Shown one piece after another: positions 28,101 to 43,100 of a DNA stretch of 64,000 bases (position 1 is its first letter; the number at the start of each line of letters is the position of its first letter). Origin of the DNA: Chrysaora quinquecirrha (Eukaryota > Cnidaria > Scyphozoa > Semaeostomeae > Pelagiidae); contig JACTAT010000035.1 of assembly GCA_014526335.1 (NCBI GenBank), positions 1,345,331 to 1,409,330 of the forward strand. The letters run 5' to 3'. Made by a program: the position numbers and the translations under genes. The notes beneath the pieces were generated by a model. It did not search any database, had not been told where the DNA came from, and saw only the letters and a program-made list of their open reading frames with translations.

Positions 28101-31100
28101 TACAACTTTTTTCCGTGTGACACTCCTCAGAAAATAAAGAGAGTAAAAAGAACATCAACGTTCAAATAACATCAACTTAATTTTGTTTTTTTGTTGCAGA
28201 TAAGTTCTATCAAACACTGCTTTCAAGGTCAGAATCAAAGCAGCAAGGTATGACCTTTAACTCTTGAATCCTTATTTTAAACTTTCAACTCTGACCTTTG
28301 ATTTCTAATATTCTTAAATTTGATTTCTGACCTTTGACTAGTGACATTTGAACTCTGATATCTGACCTATGACCTTTTGTTTCAGATAAGAGATCATACG
28401 ACACTGAAGATTCTGATAATAAAGCAGGTTTGTTTTATTCATCGTGTAACCCTTGGATAGGCTAAACATCCGTACTTAAACTCGTTAATTGATAAGAACA
28501 AGGTTAATAATATTCCAGGGGGTAATACCTAGATTTTATATAGTACGGCTGACTAATATAACACTTTTCTATTTCTTTTTGATGCATGTGCATGTCATTG
28601 TGTATGTCCCTGCTTCTTTCGAATATATTAGACAACAGATCCAGTTAAGCGAAATTAAGCATCCTTCTTGTGAATGTTTTCCTCTTTTTTTTCTTTTTAA
28701 AGGCCTTTGTTGTGACTTCTTTAGATATGAGAGCATTAATACATGAGGCACTGGCCTAGCCATCAAACATTGTTTATCAAACGTTTGAAATTGTCAAGCG
28801 AAATGCATTGACTATGTAAGGTTGGCCTGAGGTACCGAAACGCATGCAGTTAGGCTCATATCGCATGAGCACAAATTCGTATTCGGCCTATATGAATAAT
28901 TTCACCAGCCGCCCCATTGACATTGACTTTCGCAAAATCGCAAAACATTGCTCGTCACGAATTTTTTTTATGTGTTTGAAGTTTTCAAAAACATTATGCG
29001 ACAAATCTGGATAATGTTGTCAAGCAAATGTTTTCTGATGTTGCTAAACGTCGAAACATGTTGGACAAACAATATTATATCGTTTGGACAGGGACCAAGT
29101 ATTATGGAACCTCGAATAACGATCTTTGATTGTGCTGTCTTTGTTTTATAAGGACGAGGCTCTATGTTTAAAAGTTATATTTTTAAATGGTAAGGAAAAT
29201 AGAAGGATATCTAGACTATGTCTATGCGAAGTAGGGCTTTGTTTTAAAAGCAAGTTTCATGATTGAATTGTGATACTGTGCTGAATGTTTCGTTTTTCTT
29301 TTAGGCTTTATTATAAGAGAGGACTGGACAGGAGACTCAAAGATCTCAGATGCTGATAGACAAGGTTTGTTATTAATAAAGTATATATTGCCCAAGATTG
29401 GCTATAAATTGTGTAAGTTACTGTTATATCACGTAATGAGAATACACTTTTTTAAATAAGCAATTGGTCAATAAGCAACTAAGGGCTGAGATTTGCTCAA
29501 ATTTTTAGTTGAAATAGCTTTCTTTATACAATACATCATTGCAAACTTGTCAATTAAAGGAGCCAAGAAAAGAGTTTTTAGGGGGTACTCAAGGAGCCAA
29601 AAAAGAGTTTTTAGGGGGGTACTCAAGGAGCCAAAAAAGAGTTTTTAGGGGGTACTCAATCATTCTGTGAGGGCTGGAAGACCAGATACGTTAAGCAACT
29701 TCGAGGGCTGGACCGAAAGTCCAGTTGCTTATTAAACAAATTTTATACGAAAGGAATTTTGCCCACAGCTACCTTAAATTGGAGATGAATCAGCGATGAC
29801 TTTTCGAAATGGTTCTAGCTGCAAGATACTGCACTCTTTATTTCTTTCCAATTGCCAGCAAAATTACTTCTTCTTCCTTGTGTTTTGAGAATAATTTCAA
29901 GACTGTGCCACAGGCGAAAGTTCTTATACACAGGTTTTTACTGTAACTATTAAACCAGCAAAATTTGCAAGTAAATGATCAAGTAAATATCTTGAGAACT
30001 AAACCAAAACAATGTTCCTTGTCTAGGAAGATTCCTTGGTTGTAACACTGTCGATAATCAGCATATCAGTAGAATACCTTGCCATTTCTTCGTTAGAACA
30101 TCATTTTTCCTTCTTCGAATTCAGAATGTTGTTAAGATAACTAGGCCCAAAATTTTAATGAAACCGGTGGTAGGGCCAAATTTCTTGACAATATAGAATG
30201 AAGCAGTCTTGTTGTTTTTTGTTGGAGATAAGGGGTTACAGTTAGCCTCTCCAACAGCAAATAAATGATAGCCATTCCTCTCCCATATAGTAGCTAACAA
30301 TTAATTTGTACATTAACGTTTCTAATATTGTTTCCAGAGCTTGAAAATCTTTTCAACACGCTAAATCCTGGTGAAGAAGATGAGGTCAGAAATGACGAAG
30401 TTAGAGAAGTCAGAATTGAAGATGAACCGGGGGTATGTCTAATTTATCTAATCCATTTATAATCAATTAACAAGCACCCGGTTTTATGGCTCATACCTAC
30501 AGATTTGTAGGTAAATGATTTTGATTACAGGGGAAGATTGTGAAAGAAAGCGCTGAAGATAAAACAATAGAACAATAAGCCCCCTTCAATTTTTTGGCCC
30601 CCTAGTTTTATCCCCTTAAAAGAGGCCCTGTAGGTCTCTGGGTAATCGACACAGATTACAGGGGGTTATCAAGTTAAAATGCTGAAGTCATTTACTAGTT
30701 ACTAATCGCAGATTTTTGGTTATTTAGTCAGTAGAAGGAGCAGCAAAGGACTACACCAGTTGGCTGATGTCACAGAAGGTGAGTTTTGTTCCTTTTCATC
30801 AGACTCTTCCTTTCAATTAAAGTTGAAATTACCCTAAGCTAACCTCGGGTTCTACAAAGTCAGTGCCACAAATCTGAGCTGGGCTTCCTAGCAGGTTCTG
30901 TTAGTGTTTTCCACACCTTGTCGATCGGAACATCGCAATAATTATGGGAAGAACAACTTTTCTAATTACCCATTGATTGGAGACAGAGCTCTCTCTGAAA
31001 GCTACCCAATAAAAAGGCATGTCATGATAAAGGGTGAACATAACGGTGATCACACCTAAGTTATGATGTTTTCTACAATCTTGCAAGTAATATTTGTTAC

Positions 31101-34100
31101 TCTCTGGGCGATCAAATATTGTTGGTCAAACATCATAGATATAATCCAAGAGCCCAAGTGAGAAAAAGAACATTTTCTGTCTTCATTATGGACAGAAAAA
31201 TCTTGGACTCTTCAGTTAATTCTATTGGTCATACCATTGCATCTTGTGAGCTGATAAGTTTTCAAGGCACGATACCAACCAAGCTAACTGGGGCATGTCC
31301 ATCCACATCTTGCGCTCCACCTCTCTCAGTTTTACGGCATGTTTTAGCCTGTTATGCTCCGATGAGTAGGTGGGTAGGTTAGGTTCCGTCTCCGGTCCGG
31401 AGGTTGGATACAACACGCCTCCACGCTGTTCTACTTTCACATACACGCATTTTTTTTTATAAGGAAGTGCTTTATAAGGAAGGTAGTACTCGGGCTGGCA
31501 AAAACTTAAGGAATTTCTAGTACTGGATCGGAGACTACTAAGGAATCTTACTTTTTCTTTAACTTAGCATTTTGATTAAAAAAATGAAGTTTTTAATTAA
31601 CAGAGCAAGCAATACTTATCGCCAATGGTTTTCAATCAGTATTCATTTCTACTCGTCTTCTGAAACCTTTATGACCTATATTTCCTTGACCATTGGTTGT
31701 TTCTAAGAATCACAAAGTAAGAAGTTAAGGAATTGCTAAGGAATATTGAGTACTCAATTTTCACCATCAGTTAAGGAATTTTCAGTACTGAACCTGAGCC
31801 GAACTTCCTTATAAAAAAAAATGCGTGTAGTCTACTACATTCACTAAGATGTTTTCCAGTCTAAGTCTTAATGTTCTCCTCCCAGCTAATCCTCGGTCTT
31901 CCTCTTGGCCGCCTGCCTTCCACACTGCCCTCCATTACTTCTTTCAAGATTCCACTGTGTCTCTTAGTGTGACCAATGTAGCGTGCCTTCCGCTCTTTGA
32001 CCATTCCCAGCACTGCAGTTCCTCCGATGAGTGTCAGATGAAAAAGCTTATAAGTTTGTTCCAAGATGTTTCTGTTTCTCTTCGCAGTACTAATATTTTT
32101 GTATTTTGCAGCCTTCCGAGTTTACAAGATCATTATCACACAAAGTAGAAGTGGATCATGAGCTCAGCAAAATGTTTTACCAAAGTAAGTGTAGATATTT
32201 AAGAGATATTTAAGATCCTTTCTTTAGCTTTTACTCCAAAAAAACGTGAATTCGAAGCAAATCTGGCTGCACTACCACTCCTGAGGCGGCCGCAATAAAG
32301 GTCATTGCGTGCGGAGAGGATTCCCTTACTCAAGATGTCTGCCATCTTCCGGAAAAATTGTCGCGCCGACTCACACTATTCCATGAGTCGTAGTTTTCGC
32401 TCCTTAGGCCTCTGTTATTTTGATAGGTCGCTCAGAGCTACCTTGAGCATAAGGCAATCCAATTCAATATTTTAAAGTAAATAGTTGTTGCTGTTGCTAA
32501 AGACTGCCGTTGCTGTTTGCGAAGAGTGAGACTTGTAATGAGTCTAGACTCAGACCTCTTTAAAGGTCTATAATCTCAAGCTCATTTTCTTCTCCACGTA
32601 GACTCATTACCAGCTGTTGCTGCAACAAGAGAAACAAAGAGTCACATTTCAAAGTTGAAAAAGACATCCACTAAAAATACCAAAGCGAATGCAAGATTTG
32701 GCATTGCTGCAGTCTCAAATCTTCCTGCTGTATGCAATGATAATACACCTCAATGCCTATGCATGAGAGCATGTGCACCAAGACCGGTAAGTGGCATACT
32801 AAAGCTGTTGCTAAACTAGGAGATATGTCGCGCGTGACATTGTATTTGATGTGCCTCCAAGGGTGACAAGCAAATGACAAGCGAGCAACATGTTCCCTGA
32901 GTCGCGGAGACAAGATATGTATCTGTTTGTGTCTCCTAGAAACTTTTGCATGTATCTTGCTGCATATTCTGTCGCGGGCACAAAGTTTTCGAGGTGGCTA
33001 AACTGGGAGACATTGAGAGGACATGTCACGCACGACATGGCGTTATGTCTCCTAGTTGAGCCAGGGCTTAAGTAAATTCCTGATGTTGCATTTTTAGACT
33101 TATTGCAATAGTTTGAATGCCAGCAACAAGCTTGAGAGGCGATGCGGCAGAATAGTCAAAACGTCCAGCTCTGGATTGTAAGGTTGTGGGTTGGAATCCC
33201 GTCTGGACTACTTTCCACAAGCCTACAGTTAACTCAGCTGTCCATCCTTCCGAGGTCCTCAAATGAGCACCCATTGTATTCGTTCTAGAATATCTCTCCG
33301 GGGCACAAGCTGCAGATCCACATAAGCTGTATTAGCTGCCAGAACCCTTGACCTGCGTTAACAAATAAACACTGCTTGCTTGCTTGCTTTTCTTTCATAC
33401 CCTATTTGTTATCATCTTCATGTAAAGGCAAGGCCGATACGGTATCAAATCATATGGGAATCATCAACCTCGTTCCAAGGGTGAATAGGCCCCCATGTGA
33501 ATCTTCACAGTCTATATTCGACCTTGTCATCGGCCTAGACTTCTCGCCATTTGATTGGCAATTGCAAAGACAAACAAACAGCTTCAACCTGAGCCTGCAA
33601 GCTCCCAAAATCTACACGCATGAACCTTGCATAAACATACTTTTTTCTTTTTGTAGGTTGCTTCAGCTTCACCATGCAACTGTGGCATGCCACCACCCCC
33701 TCCCCCACCTCCACCTCCACCTCCACCCCCACCTGCCAAAAGAACGCCGCCAGTAGCTGTTGCGTACAACGCCTTCAGCAAACCATGTGACAAGAATGAC
33801 GCAAAATGTTTATGCGCGAGATCTTGCTATCCTAAGCCAGTAGCAAAGACGAACCCCTGCGATTGCGGGGGTCCAGCCCCGGCTCCGGCCCCAGCCCCAC
33901 CTCCATCCAGCTTTAAGCCGGCACCAGTTTGCAAACCAAACGATGCCAAGTGCTTGTGTGCCAGAACTTGCCACCCACAACCAGTTACTAAAACAGATCC
34001 CTGCGATTGTGGCGCACCCCCACCACCACCAGCACCCCCTTCAGCCGCTAGTTTTAAAGCTCCAGCATTTGCCCCAGTTTGTAAGCCTAACGATGCCAAA

Positions 34101-37100
34101 TGCCTTTGCGCCAAGAGTTGTCATCCTAGACCTGTAGCTAAAACCGACCCCTGTGATTGTGGTATGCCCCCAGCACCTGCTCCTGCACCCCCACCTCCCG
34201 GATATAAGCCCCAGAAAGGGGTTGCAGTTGCTCCAGCAGTTTATAAACCCCAAGCAGTAGCTCCCGCATGCAAGCCGAATGACGCTAAGTGCCTATGCAC
34301 ACGGTCCTGCTTCCCAAGACCGGTAGCCAAGTACGCACCGTGTGATTGCGGTATGCCTGCACCGCCTGCTCCCGCTCCACCCCCTGCCAAGCTCGCTCAA
34401 GCTGCTTGCAAGCCTAACGATGCTAAATGCATCTGCGCGAAAGCTTGCTTCCCAAAACCGGTTGCAAGGACAACTCCATGTAACTGTGGGATGCCACCTG
34501 CCCCGGCCCCTGCCCCTGCTCCTAACCCAGCCCCTGCCCCACCACCGGCAAACACTCAAGTTTCATCTGAAGGCTCTGCAGATGCCAAATCAGCCACCCC
34601 AGCATCAGAATGGTGTGCTAAAGCCTGCAAGCCACGTCACGTGCTTTCTTCCAGTCCGTGCCAGTGTCATCCATCAGAGCCAGTTGCTGTGCCATCTCGG
34701 GCACCAAAACCATTCGTGAAAGCAAAAGAGAACCCAGTGGAAGCTGCTTGTGCCAAAACCTGTCACCCAAGACCTGTCTCAAGTACTCTGCCGTGTGCCT
34801 GTGGACTGCCATTGGATAATAACCATAAGTATCCGCTCGAGGCTCCTGCTCTGCCGCTGAACACACCAAACGTACAAGGTATAAGATTGATTTGATAATT
34901 TATCATACTGTTATTCAGACTTTGAGTAGTGCAAAATTTCAGAATTTCGAGAAACAGCGGAAGCATTTCTGAACATTCTTAAAAGCTTTTTTTGTATGAC
35001 ACTCCTCTCAGAGTATAGACGTCAGAAACAGACTGCAAAAATTGACTAACTAAGAGGAGGAATTTTTACCCAGATGTGGATCGAAATGGACCAACAAGAA
35101 AAGTGAAGCTGAATCGGTGTTGTGTTTTTCAACACCAATCAGCTTTCGGGATACAGTGAGATGACCAATCAGATTAATCGACGAGTATATGTGAGAAAAG
35201 GAACTCTTCCTGTCTACACAGAACCGGTCTTTTGGTCCTGGAGTCTCGAGTTCCTTACAAAGGTGTTCCTTATAAAAATCGTGTATTGTATATACACAAC
35301 ATGTTATAGGTCAAAATCATCGAGACTTCTTATATAAACGCCCATCCTGTATAAGCACCCCCTTGATGAACACCAAGGATAAGAATCACTTGTAAAATAA
35401 TCGCTGAGGGCGCTTAAACGATCGGACTCGTGTTAATAAATGGAAAAATTCTTTTTTTTAGCTCAGGCAATACCAGCTCAGCAAGTGACATTGCAAGGAA
35501 AACAGATTGATACCCAGGCCCCTGCGCGATCATCTGTCGCATCCAAGAAGGACAAGGATGAAATAAAAAACATTCAATCAGCAATCAGTGGCGTCAGTGC
35601 TCCTGCGCAGCAAGAAGAATATTCCACTAAGGACGGAGAGAAGCTGAAATATCTCGACACAAGAGCTAAAAGTTAGTTGCTTTTTATTTTATGTCGAGTA
35701 CTGTATTTCTTCTAATAAACACTTTTTTATGAGAAACCTTTTGCTTGTGGAAACACCGTTGGACAAACTTTTTCCATCAGACACTCCTCATAAACGCCAG
35801 AAACAACTAAGTGCCTTTTTGTATGCACGAGATTAACTCCCTCCACCTGTAACAGGAATAAACGTCTGTTACTTTTGAGTAAGTCACTAACAGCACGAAA
35901 GAGATACGACTCGAACTGAGATTAAAGATTAACTAATGATTAGATTGTGTGTTACAATATATACGTGTATAAACCAGACTAAAGATTATGTGCATAATTT
36001 GTTCTACTACACACCTTCTAGCCCATGAGCTTGGAGGTAATAAGAGCGTTCTTAACTGGCTTGTTCAGCTTAAGGTTGTGTTTATATGAGGAATGATTTA
36101 TCCAAGTGAAGTGTTCTCCTTCTCTCAGCCAGCCAGATCTCATCTGCATGGGATAAACATTCCCATTTAGGCACAAATAGAGCCAGAAAAGTAAGACGAG
36201 ATTGCTCGTTATGCGCACGCGCTAGTTTGTCCCATTGTCTGAAGAGATTAAACAGAAAATAAAATACAAGACAGAAAGCTGGAAGATGGAGTGTAATTCT
36301 ACATGTAAACGCTAAAGCATACTACCGTTTCTCCTCGAATAAGCCCCTCCCCCGAAAAAGCGCCCCTTTGGATTGAGCTGCCAATCAGGTTGGTTCAAAC
36401 ACATACACCTTTTGCTAGTTGCTGCAAAACTTAGCTTTGTCAAAACGTATGTTTATTCATTAATTTTCAAATAATTGCTTCTCTTTGAGACGGACTTTTG
36501 AATAAGCACCCCGGGCAATTCATGGAGGAAATCTGATTGAGAAAATCGAATGAAGGATGACCTTTTCTTCCAATTCCAATTCTTCCAATCATCTATCTGT
36601 AAAACACCTTTTTTCTTCGTAGATTACCAAGGTTGTTACAAAGACAAGAAACCAGGACGCGATCTTCAACGCAGATTCACGCGTTATGCAATGACTCCCG
36701 AGGTTTGTCTGCGGGAATGCAAATATCAAGGATACAATTTCGCTGGTCTGCAATACTCATACTTGTGTTTCTGTGGCAACGCTTTTGGTCGCTATGGAAA
36801 AGTCGATGATGCTTTCTGCAATTCAAGGTGCCTCGGTGACAATACGAGGCCGTGTGGTGCTTTCTGGCATAATTCTGTGTATTCAGTTGGTAAGGGCTTT
36901 GTAGATCTATTGCATGATATTTATTTCTTAAGATGAAATGATGTATTAAGCGTCAGTCGCTAGGATCTCATTAGTAGGTTAACTAATCGAGACGTTGACC
37001 CCTGCTGTAATGTTGCTTGGATTTATTTAGTGCCAGTCCCAAGGATCTACGTAGTAGGTTATCTGATCAAGACCTTGACCCTGGCTCTGATACTACCGTA

Positions 37101-40100
37101 GCTGGGGCTCGAACCCCGACCTCGCTGAGCTTCTGACCCCACAAGACAGCTGAATTTGACCACGACACCACACCACCCACCTTCAATGCTTATTTACGTG
37201 GCTTTCGAGCCCAGCAACCGTTAGATTCCATTGTACCTTCTAATAATTATACCGCTCACCCAGAATCATTTTATACCCAGACTAAAGAAAATATAATCTT
37301 AGAACCATTGATAAGGTTTTTTGTGAAAACTCTCCCCCCCCCTTCTGTAGAGAATATTTTAAGTAAAAACCGGGGTAACATTTCTGTCAGCTAATATCAA
37401 GGAGTACCCCTGGGAGCATTTATCCTATCAGGGGTATGCCATCTTGAAATTTTATTATATTCTAGATGGCAGACAGTATGATCCTACCGACTTTGATTTC
37501 AAGAAGGTAGATGCGGAGGAAGCAAAGAAAGATGCGGTGGCGCAACAACAGGGATTCGATGCTAGTAAATTTTCCAGTAAGTTACTGATAAACTTCCCGA
37601 AATTTTGCCTGAAATTGATCCAATGAATACCTTCTAATGTTGTCCCCTGAGAGTTTATTGTCCTCATAAATGTACTGACAAACATGATTTATTCGGAATA
37701 TTAATTTTTTCATATTTTCTTCCCTGCTAGGTACTACAAAAGGTAAAAATTCATTTTGTTTTTGTTACTTATAATATGCTTTAGTTAGTATAAATTGTTA
37801 CAAGTTACTCTATGTTACTTTAGGTTACTTTAAGTTACTATAAGTTACTTTAGGTTACTTTAAGTTACTATAAGTTACTATGAATAACTACAAGTTAACA
37901 TGAGTTACTACAAGTTACTATAAGCTACATTCAGTTGCTTTTAGTTACTTTAAGTTACTATAAATGACTATAAGTAGAAAGCTACCACAAGTTACTCTAA
38001 GTTACTTAAGATTTCCATAAGTTACTATAAATAACTGTGAGTTACTATAAAGCTAAGTTAAATTACTGTAAGCTACTGTGAGGTACTATGAATAAGTAAT
38101 TAGCTATCGCAAACTACTATTTGTTACTATAGGTTACCATTAGTTACTATAGGTGACAGTTAGTGTCTTTATGTTACTTAAGCTGTTACTATAAGTAACT
38201 ATAAGTAACTATAAGCTACTATAAATTACTTTTAGTTACTTTAGCGCACTTAAAGTGTCTGTAAGCTACTATTAGTTACTTTATGTGACTTTAACTGACT
38301 TTAAGTGACTGTTAGCTACTATTAGTTACTTAAAGTTGCTTTAGGTCACTTTAAGTTACTATATGCTACCATTAGTTACTTAAAGTTACTTTAGGTTACA
38401 ACAAATCACTATCGCTTTTGCTGTATCTTTTTTATTTAAATGCTTTGCTCTTATTATTCCAGCGAATGTGGCCAACAATCTTGTGAAAGGTAGGTCATCA
38501 GTTAGAGCTAAAATAGCCTATGACATATGTTGGAAGATACTAAATCTTTTACTTTTTCCTATTTATTAGAATTAGAATTATAAAATATCTAATTGCTGAC
38601 TTTTTAAATTATTTTTTATCTTTCTATAGCCGCTGAAGCTGCTTTGAAAGGTATGTTGTTCTTCAACTTCAGGTCAACATTTTAAATAAGTAAATTCTAT
38701 ACACTTTTTTGTCTGTACACTTTTTTGTCTAAACGAAAGCAAACAAAAAGCTAGAGTTAAACTACGGCTTAACCTATTAAATGATACAAAATCAACACTT
38801 CTAGTTAGAGTACTTAGACTTAGTTCCTCCCGTCCCTTTTGGAACATTTAGCAACGATTTGCCACCATTCTCCTCTATTCTGTACCCCCCTCGCCCGCCT
38901 TTCAAACATTGCTTGTCAAACATTTCTTTTGTTTTTGACAAACTGGAACAACTTGCAACATTTCTTAGCAACAAGGTGTTCGCGCTTGCGCATTAGCAAA
39001 AATTACGTTGTTCCGTGTTGGACAGCAATGTTTTTTGACGTGGCCAAACGGTCAAAGATTTGTTGTAAAGCAAATTTGAAATGTTGGACCAACAATGTTT
39101 GATCGTTTGGCCAGGGCCTAAGATATCAACTGTAACAAATAGTGCAATCAGTCCAGTAAAACAGAACAGAAGAAGCGACATTTTTTCTACTGATACAACA
39201 AAAGAAGAAAAGCCAATTTAAGATTTGGAGCAATAAGAAACTAATTTTAAAAGATAAGGCTCAAACCATGGAAAGAAACAAGGAACTTTAGGCTCCAAAA
39301 TTAAGGTTCCTTATAAAAGAGACGTGCACTTGTATACAAAACTTTTTCTGTTTCTAAATGATTTTCTCTCTTTTTTGCAGCTGCCAAGAAGTTACTGCCA
39401 GGTAAATAATTTTCGTTTAAAATCAAGCATAAAAAGCAATAATTCGTTTCAGAGTGAACAAGACAGCAACCACTTCGAATTAATCTTGTAATTAAAGTAT
39501 AACCCTTTTACACCCGGATTTATTTGCATGTAAAAGTTTAAATCTTTATGACCGCAAGTTTTCCAGGGGGTAGCAAATACCAAGATTGTTGAAAGCAGAT
39601 AGCTTCAAAGAAAATAACTAATATAAATCCAATAATATATCATGCATTTACCCCCTGATAATATCACGTTTTACAGTGTTTATCAATGGACCATATGGTC
39701 CCTCCAGAAGTGAAAGGGTTAAGTTTAAGCTATGTTATGTATCAGCCATTGAAATTGTTATCAATTTTTAATAGATTCGAAAAGCAAAGTTTTCCGAAAG
39801 TCAAAAAGTGGAAAACATAAAAGAGAGGATGATGAAGACCCAGAGCTTGAGGAGATGAAATTGTCAGCCATGGCCTCGTTAAAAGGTAGGGAAAGTTGCT
39901 TTGCGTTCAGTTTTGAAGATGTAAGGCCTTGCCAAAACAATCAATCATTGTTTGTCAAACATTTTAGATTCGTTTGCCAACCCAAGGTGTGACCATTTGG
40001 CCTTGTCACAAGACATTGCTCATGAAACATTTTTTGCTTGATACAAGCATAAAAAGTTTTTAAGGCCCTGGTCAAACGATCAAACATTATTTGTTCAACA

Positions 40101-43100
40101 TTTTAGATTTTTTTGCCAAACAATGTTTGACCGTCCGGCCACATCAAAAAACATTGCTCGTCAAACATTTTTTGCTCAATTTAAGCATGGAGTGTTTTTG
40201 AAGATTTTTAAATAGATCCCTGAAGTGATTCTGCTTGTGAAGCAATGTTTTGTGATTGACCAGTTGATTCAAATACACTGATTGATCCAAAGCAAATTGA
40301 CGACATTAAGTGCTTCAGTTTCTATTCTGTAATCAAACCGCAATTAAAATCTATAGGAGTCTTGTTACAAAAATAGCAATTTCGTGGTCGATATCGTCAT
40401 TTTGCCTATGGATAAACTATGCACAAATTCGACTATCTTAGTTCTCTTATTTTATCTTTTTTATTGTCATCTGAGTTTTGTCAATCATTTTTGCAAAATG
40501 ATATATATTATTATTATTTTTTCTAGCGGCAAAGAAATACCTCAGAAAAACTGAAATTGTTGACTCAGCAAAACACAAAAACAAAGAAAAGAGATCGATT
40601 GAAATTGGAGATGAAAGTTGGGTGAATTTAGACAACGGAAAAGATTTGCTTGTTGCTTATTTAGGAGGAATAGATGACTACAGAAGACAAACAAGAAGTG
40701 TTGATGATGAAGATGAAGAAGATTTGGAAGCTAATGATGGTATGATGTCTTCTGACCTCTAACCCTTTTTCAGACTCTTCACTGGTGATAAAGTGTGGAG
40801 ATTAAGACACGAACGAGGATATGACGTTTCTAATTTTATTTGACCTTTGGTTTCTTTTTAACCCTCAATCTTTTTGACCTTATGCTACTCTTGACCTTTG
40901 ACCTCCATTCGACCTATGACCTCTGTTGACCTTTAACTGCTTCTAAGCTCTCTCTTCTTTAGACCCAAACCCATCTTTATCTTTTTTTTTTATAAGAACA
41001 CTTGGCTTCGATTTCAGCCTGCCTGTTTCTTATTTTGAAGCGATTTTTCACTAACTTGTCACCCCTACCCTTCTCGAAAACATGTTTAAAATGCGTTTCC
41101 GGGCAAGGGCTTTACGCTGGTGAACTTTGCTTGTGCGTATCTCAAATAGTTTCGGAGATAGCAAAAACGTTTGACCCAAATTTCAGCCTGGTGTTTCTTA
41201 TAAAGGTTGTTCTTATAAAAAAATCCAAGATTCCATCTTCGTTTATGGTTAGAACTATAATCTTAGGAAAAACTGTTGAGACGATTTCCAACTTAGCTGT
41301 TTTGAGCGACAAAGTCAAGCCCCTCCCCCCCCAATTCAATGTTGATTTGGTAAAAAACATTCCAGGATCGATTAACTGTATTTCTTTAGCAATTTAAAAC
41401 CAACTTTGAGTAGGGGAGAGGGGTTAAGAGTTACTATTTTGTAAAAAGAAGGCAAAAGCTGATCTGTCTCAACTAGTTTTGTCTAAGATTTTAGGGCAGT
41501 ACCTGATCATCACCCTATGTTTTACTTGTAGAACATGTTGACATGTACTTGAAGAAAGCATATTTAGTCCTACTCATTATTCTACTCTAACGATGTTACA
41601 ATGAATTCAAATATTGTAACACTGAACCCTCACTAAGTCTTTCCTTTTTAACTCTAGGTGTCTTCGAATTCGACAGCATCAAATAACACGATTGCCGCAA
41701 CGAACGCAGCTGCGACAAACGCAACAGCAGCTTCACCTACACCAGGTTTGAGCTTAAAGTTTGTTTTCATTTGTTTCCATGCTCGTCCTTCAAGATAACC
41801 GTAAAAGCTCAATTCATTTCTGTAATATCCTTCTTGACTGACTAAACAATTAAGCATAGCTGTCAAAACATTTGAGAATTGCTCTACAAACAATGTTTGA
41901 CCGTTTGACCACGTCACATTACTCGGCAATACTTTCTTCTTGTCTAAAGCGAAAACATTGATCGAGTAATGAAACATTGTTTGTTAAACATTTGAGAATT
42001 GCTCTACAAACAATGTTTGACCGTTTGACTACGTCACATTGCTCGACAACAATTTCTGCTTGTCTAAAGCGAAAACATTTGTCAGTTGATGAAACTTGCT
42101 TTTCAAACCTTTGTTAATTGCTGCACAAGCAATGTTTGACCGTTTGGCCACGTCACAACAATTTCTGCTTGACTGAAGCGAAAACATTGGTCAAGTCATG
42201 AAACATTGTTTTTCAAACATTTGAGGTCTGCTTCACATACGCCACAGAACATTGAAGAACCGTTTAAATAATGCTTTTGAAAAACTTCAGTAATATTTTC
42301 TGCTTGTCGCAGACATAGTTGCTTGACAAGCAATGTTTTACGAAATACATAGCTGAACGATCAAACATTATGTTTGACAAGCAAATTTCCGATGTTTGAC
42401 AAACAATGTTTGCCCGTTTCGCCAGGGCCTTAAACCCTGTTCACACTACAAAAACAAGCCTAGCTCGGCCCAGTGTTATGAAAGCCTGGGCCTGACCAAG
42501 GCTAGTGTGAACGCGTAAAGCTTTGGCTCGGCCAAAGATAACATGGCCGAGGTTCTTAGGTGGACTTGGCCTTGGTTTCCTCAACCCAAATTTTCGCGCG
42601 TTCTCACCGACCGGACCAGACCCTCTGTAAATTTAGGCCGAGCCTAGGCTCCTTTGTGTACTGTAAACAAGGTTATAGAGTTTGCTGCAGATGTAGTTAA
42701 GGCCTTTCCAATGAACCTCCGCTCTATAAACTGCCTGAGAAATATAAAAAATAACGTACGCACCGATGGATAAATACAGTTTTAGGGCAATCTTAATTCA
42801 GTCTTTGGTTGATATATATTCCTGCAGCCTGGCTGCTCGTACCGACACTGGCTAATACGTTATAATCTTCAATCTCACAGCTCCCTCAAACTCATCAGTA
42901 ACTTTGAAAGAATCATTGGCAGCACCTACAAATGCCTCGCTTTCACCAGCCAATACGTCAGCACCTGTCACTCCAACAACAGATAATAAAAATGCAACCC
43001 AGCCTGCAGAGGTTAAGAGCATTTCTGTATCAGCAGAGAAAAGTATTTCAATTAGGAAGCGTCGATCTCTTGATGAGGAAGAGGATGAAGATGAGAAGGA

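Noticed and set aside
33657..34878. Minicollagen
   Set aside because: There is no Gly-X-Y stretch, and the Cys spacing (x6, x1, x3, x10, x1) is not the minicollagen pattern.
41142..41397. Open frames around 41.0-41.4 kb as an extra exon
   Set aside because: They lie within a TATAAG-type inverted-repeat element and its flank, with no matching splice sites in phase.
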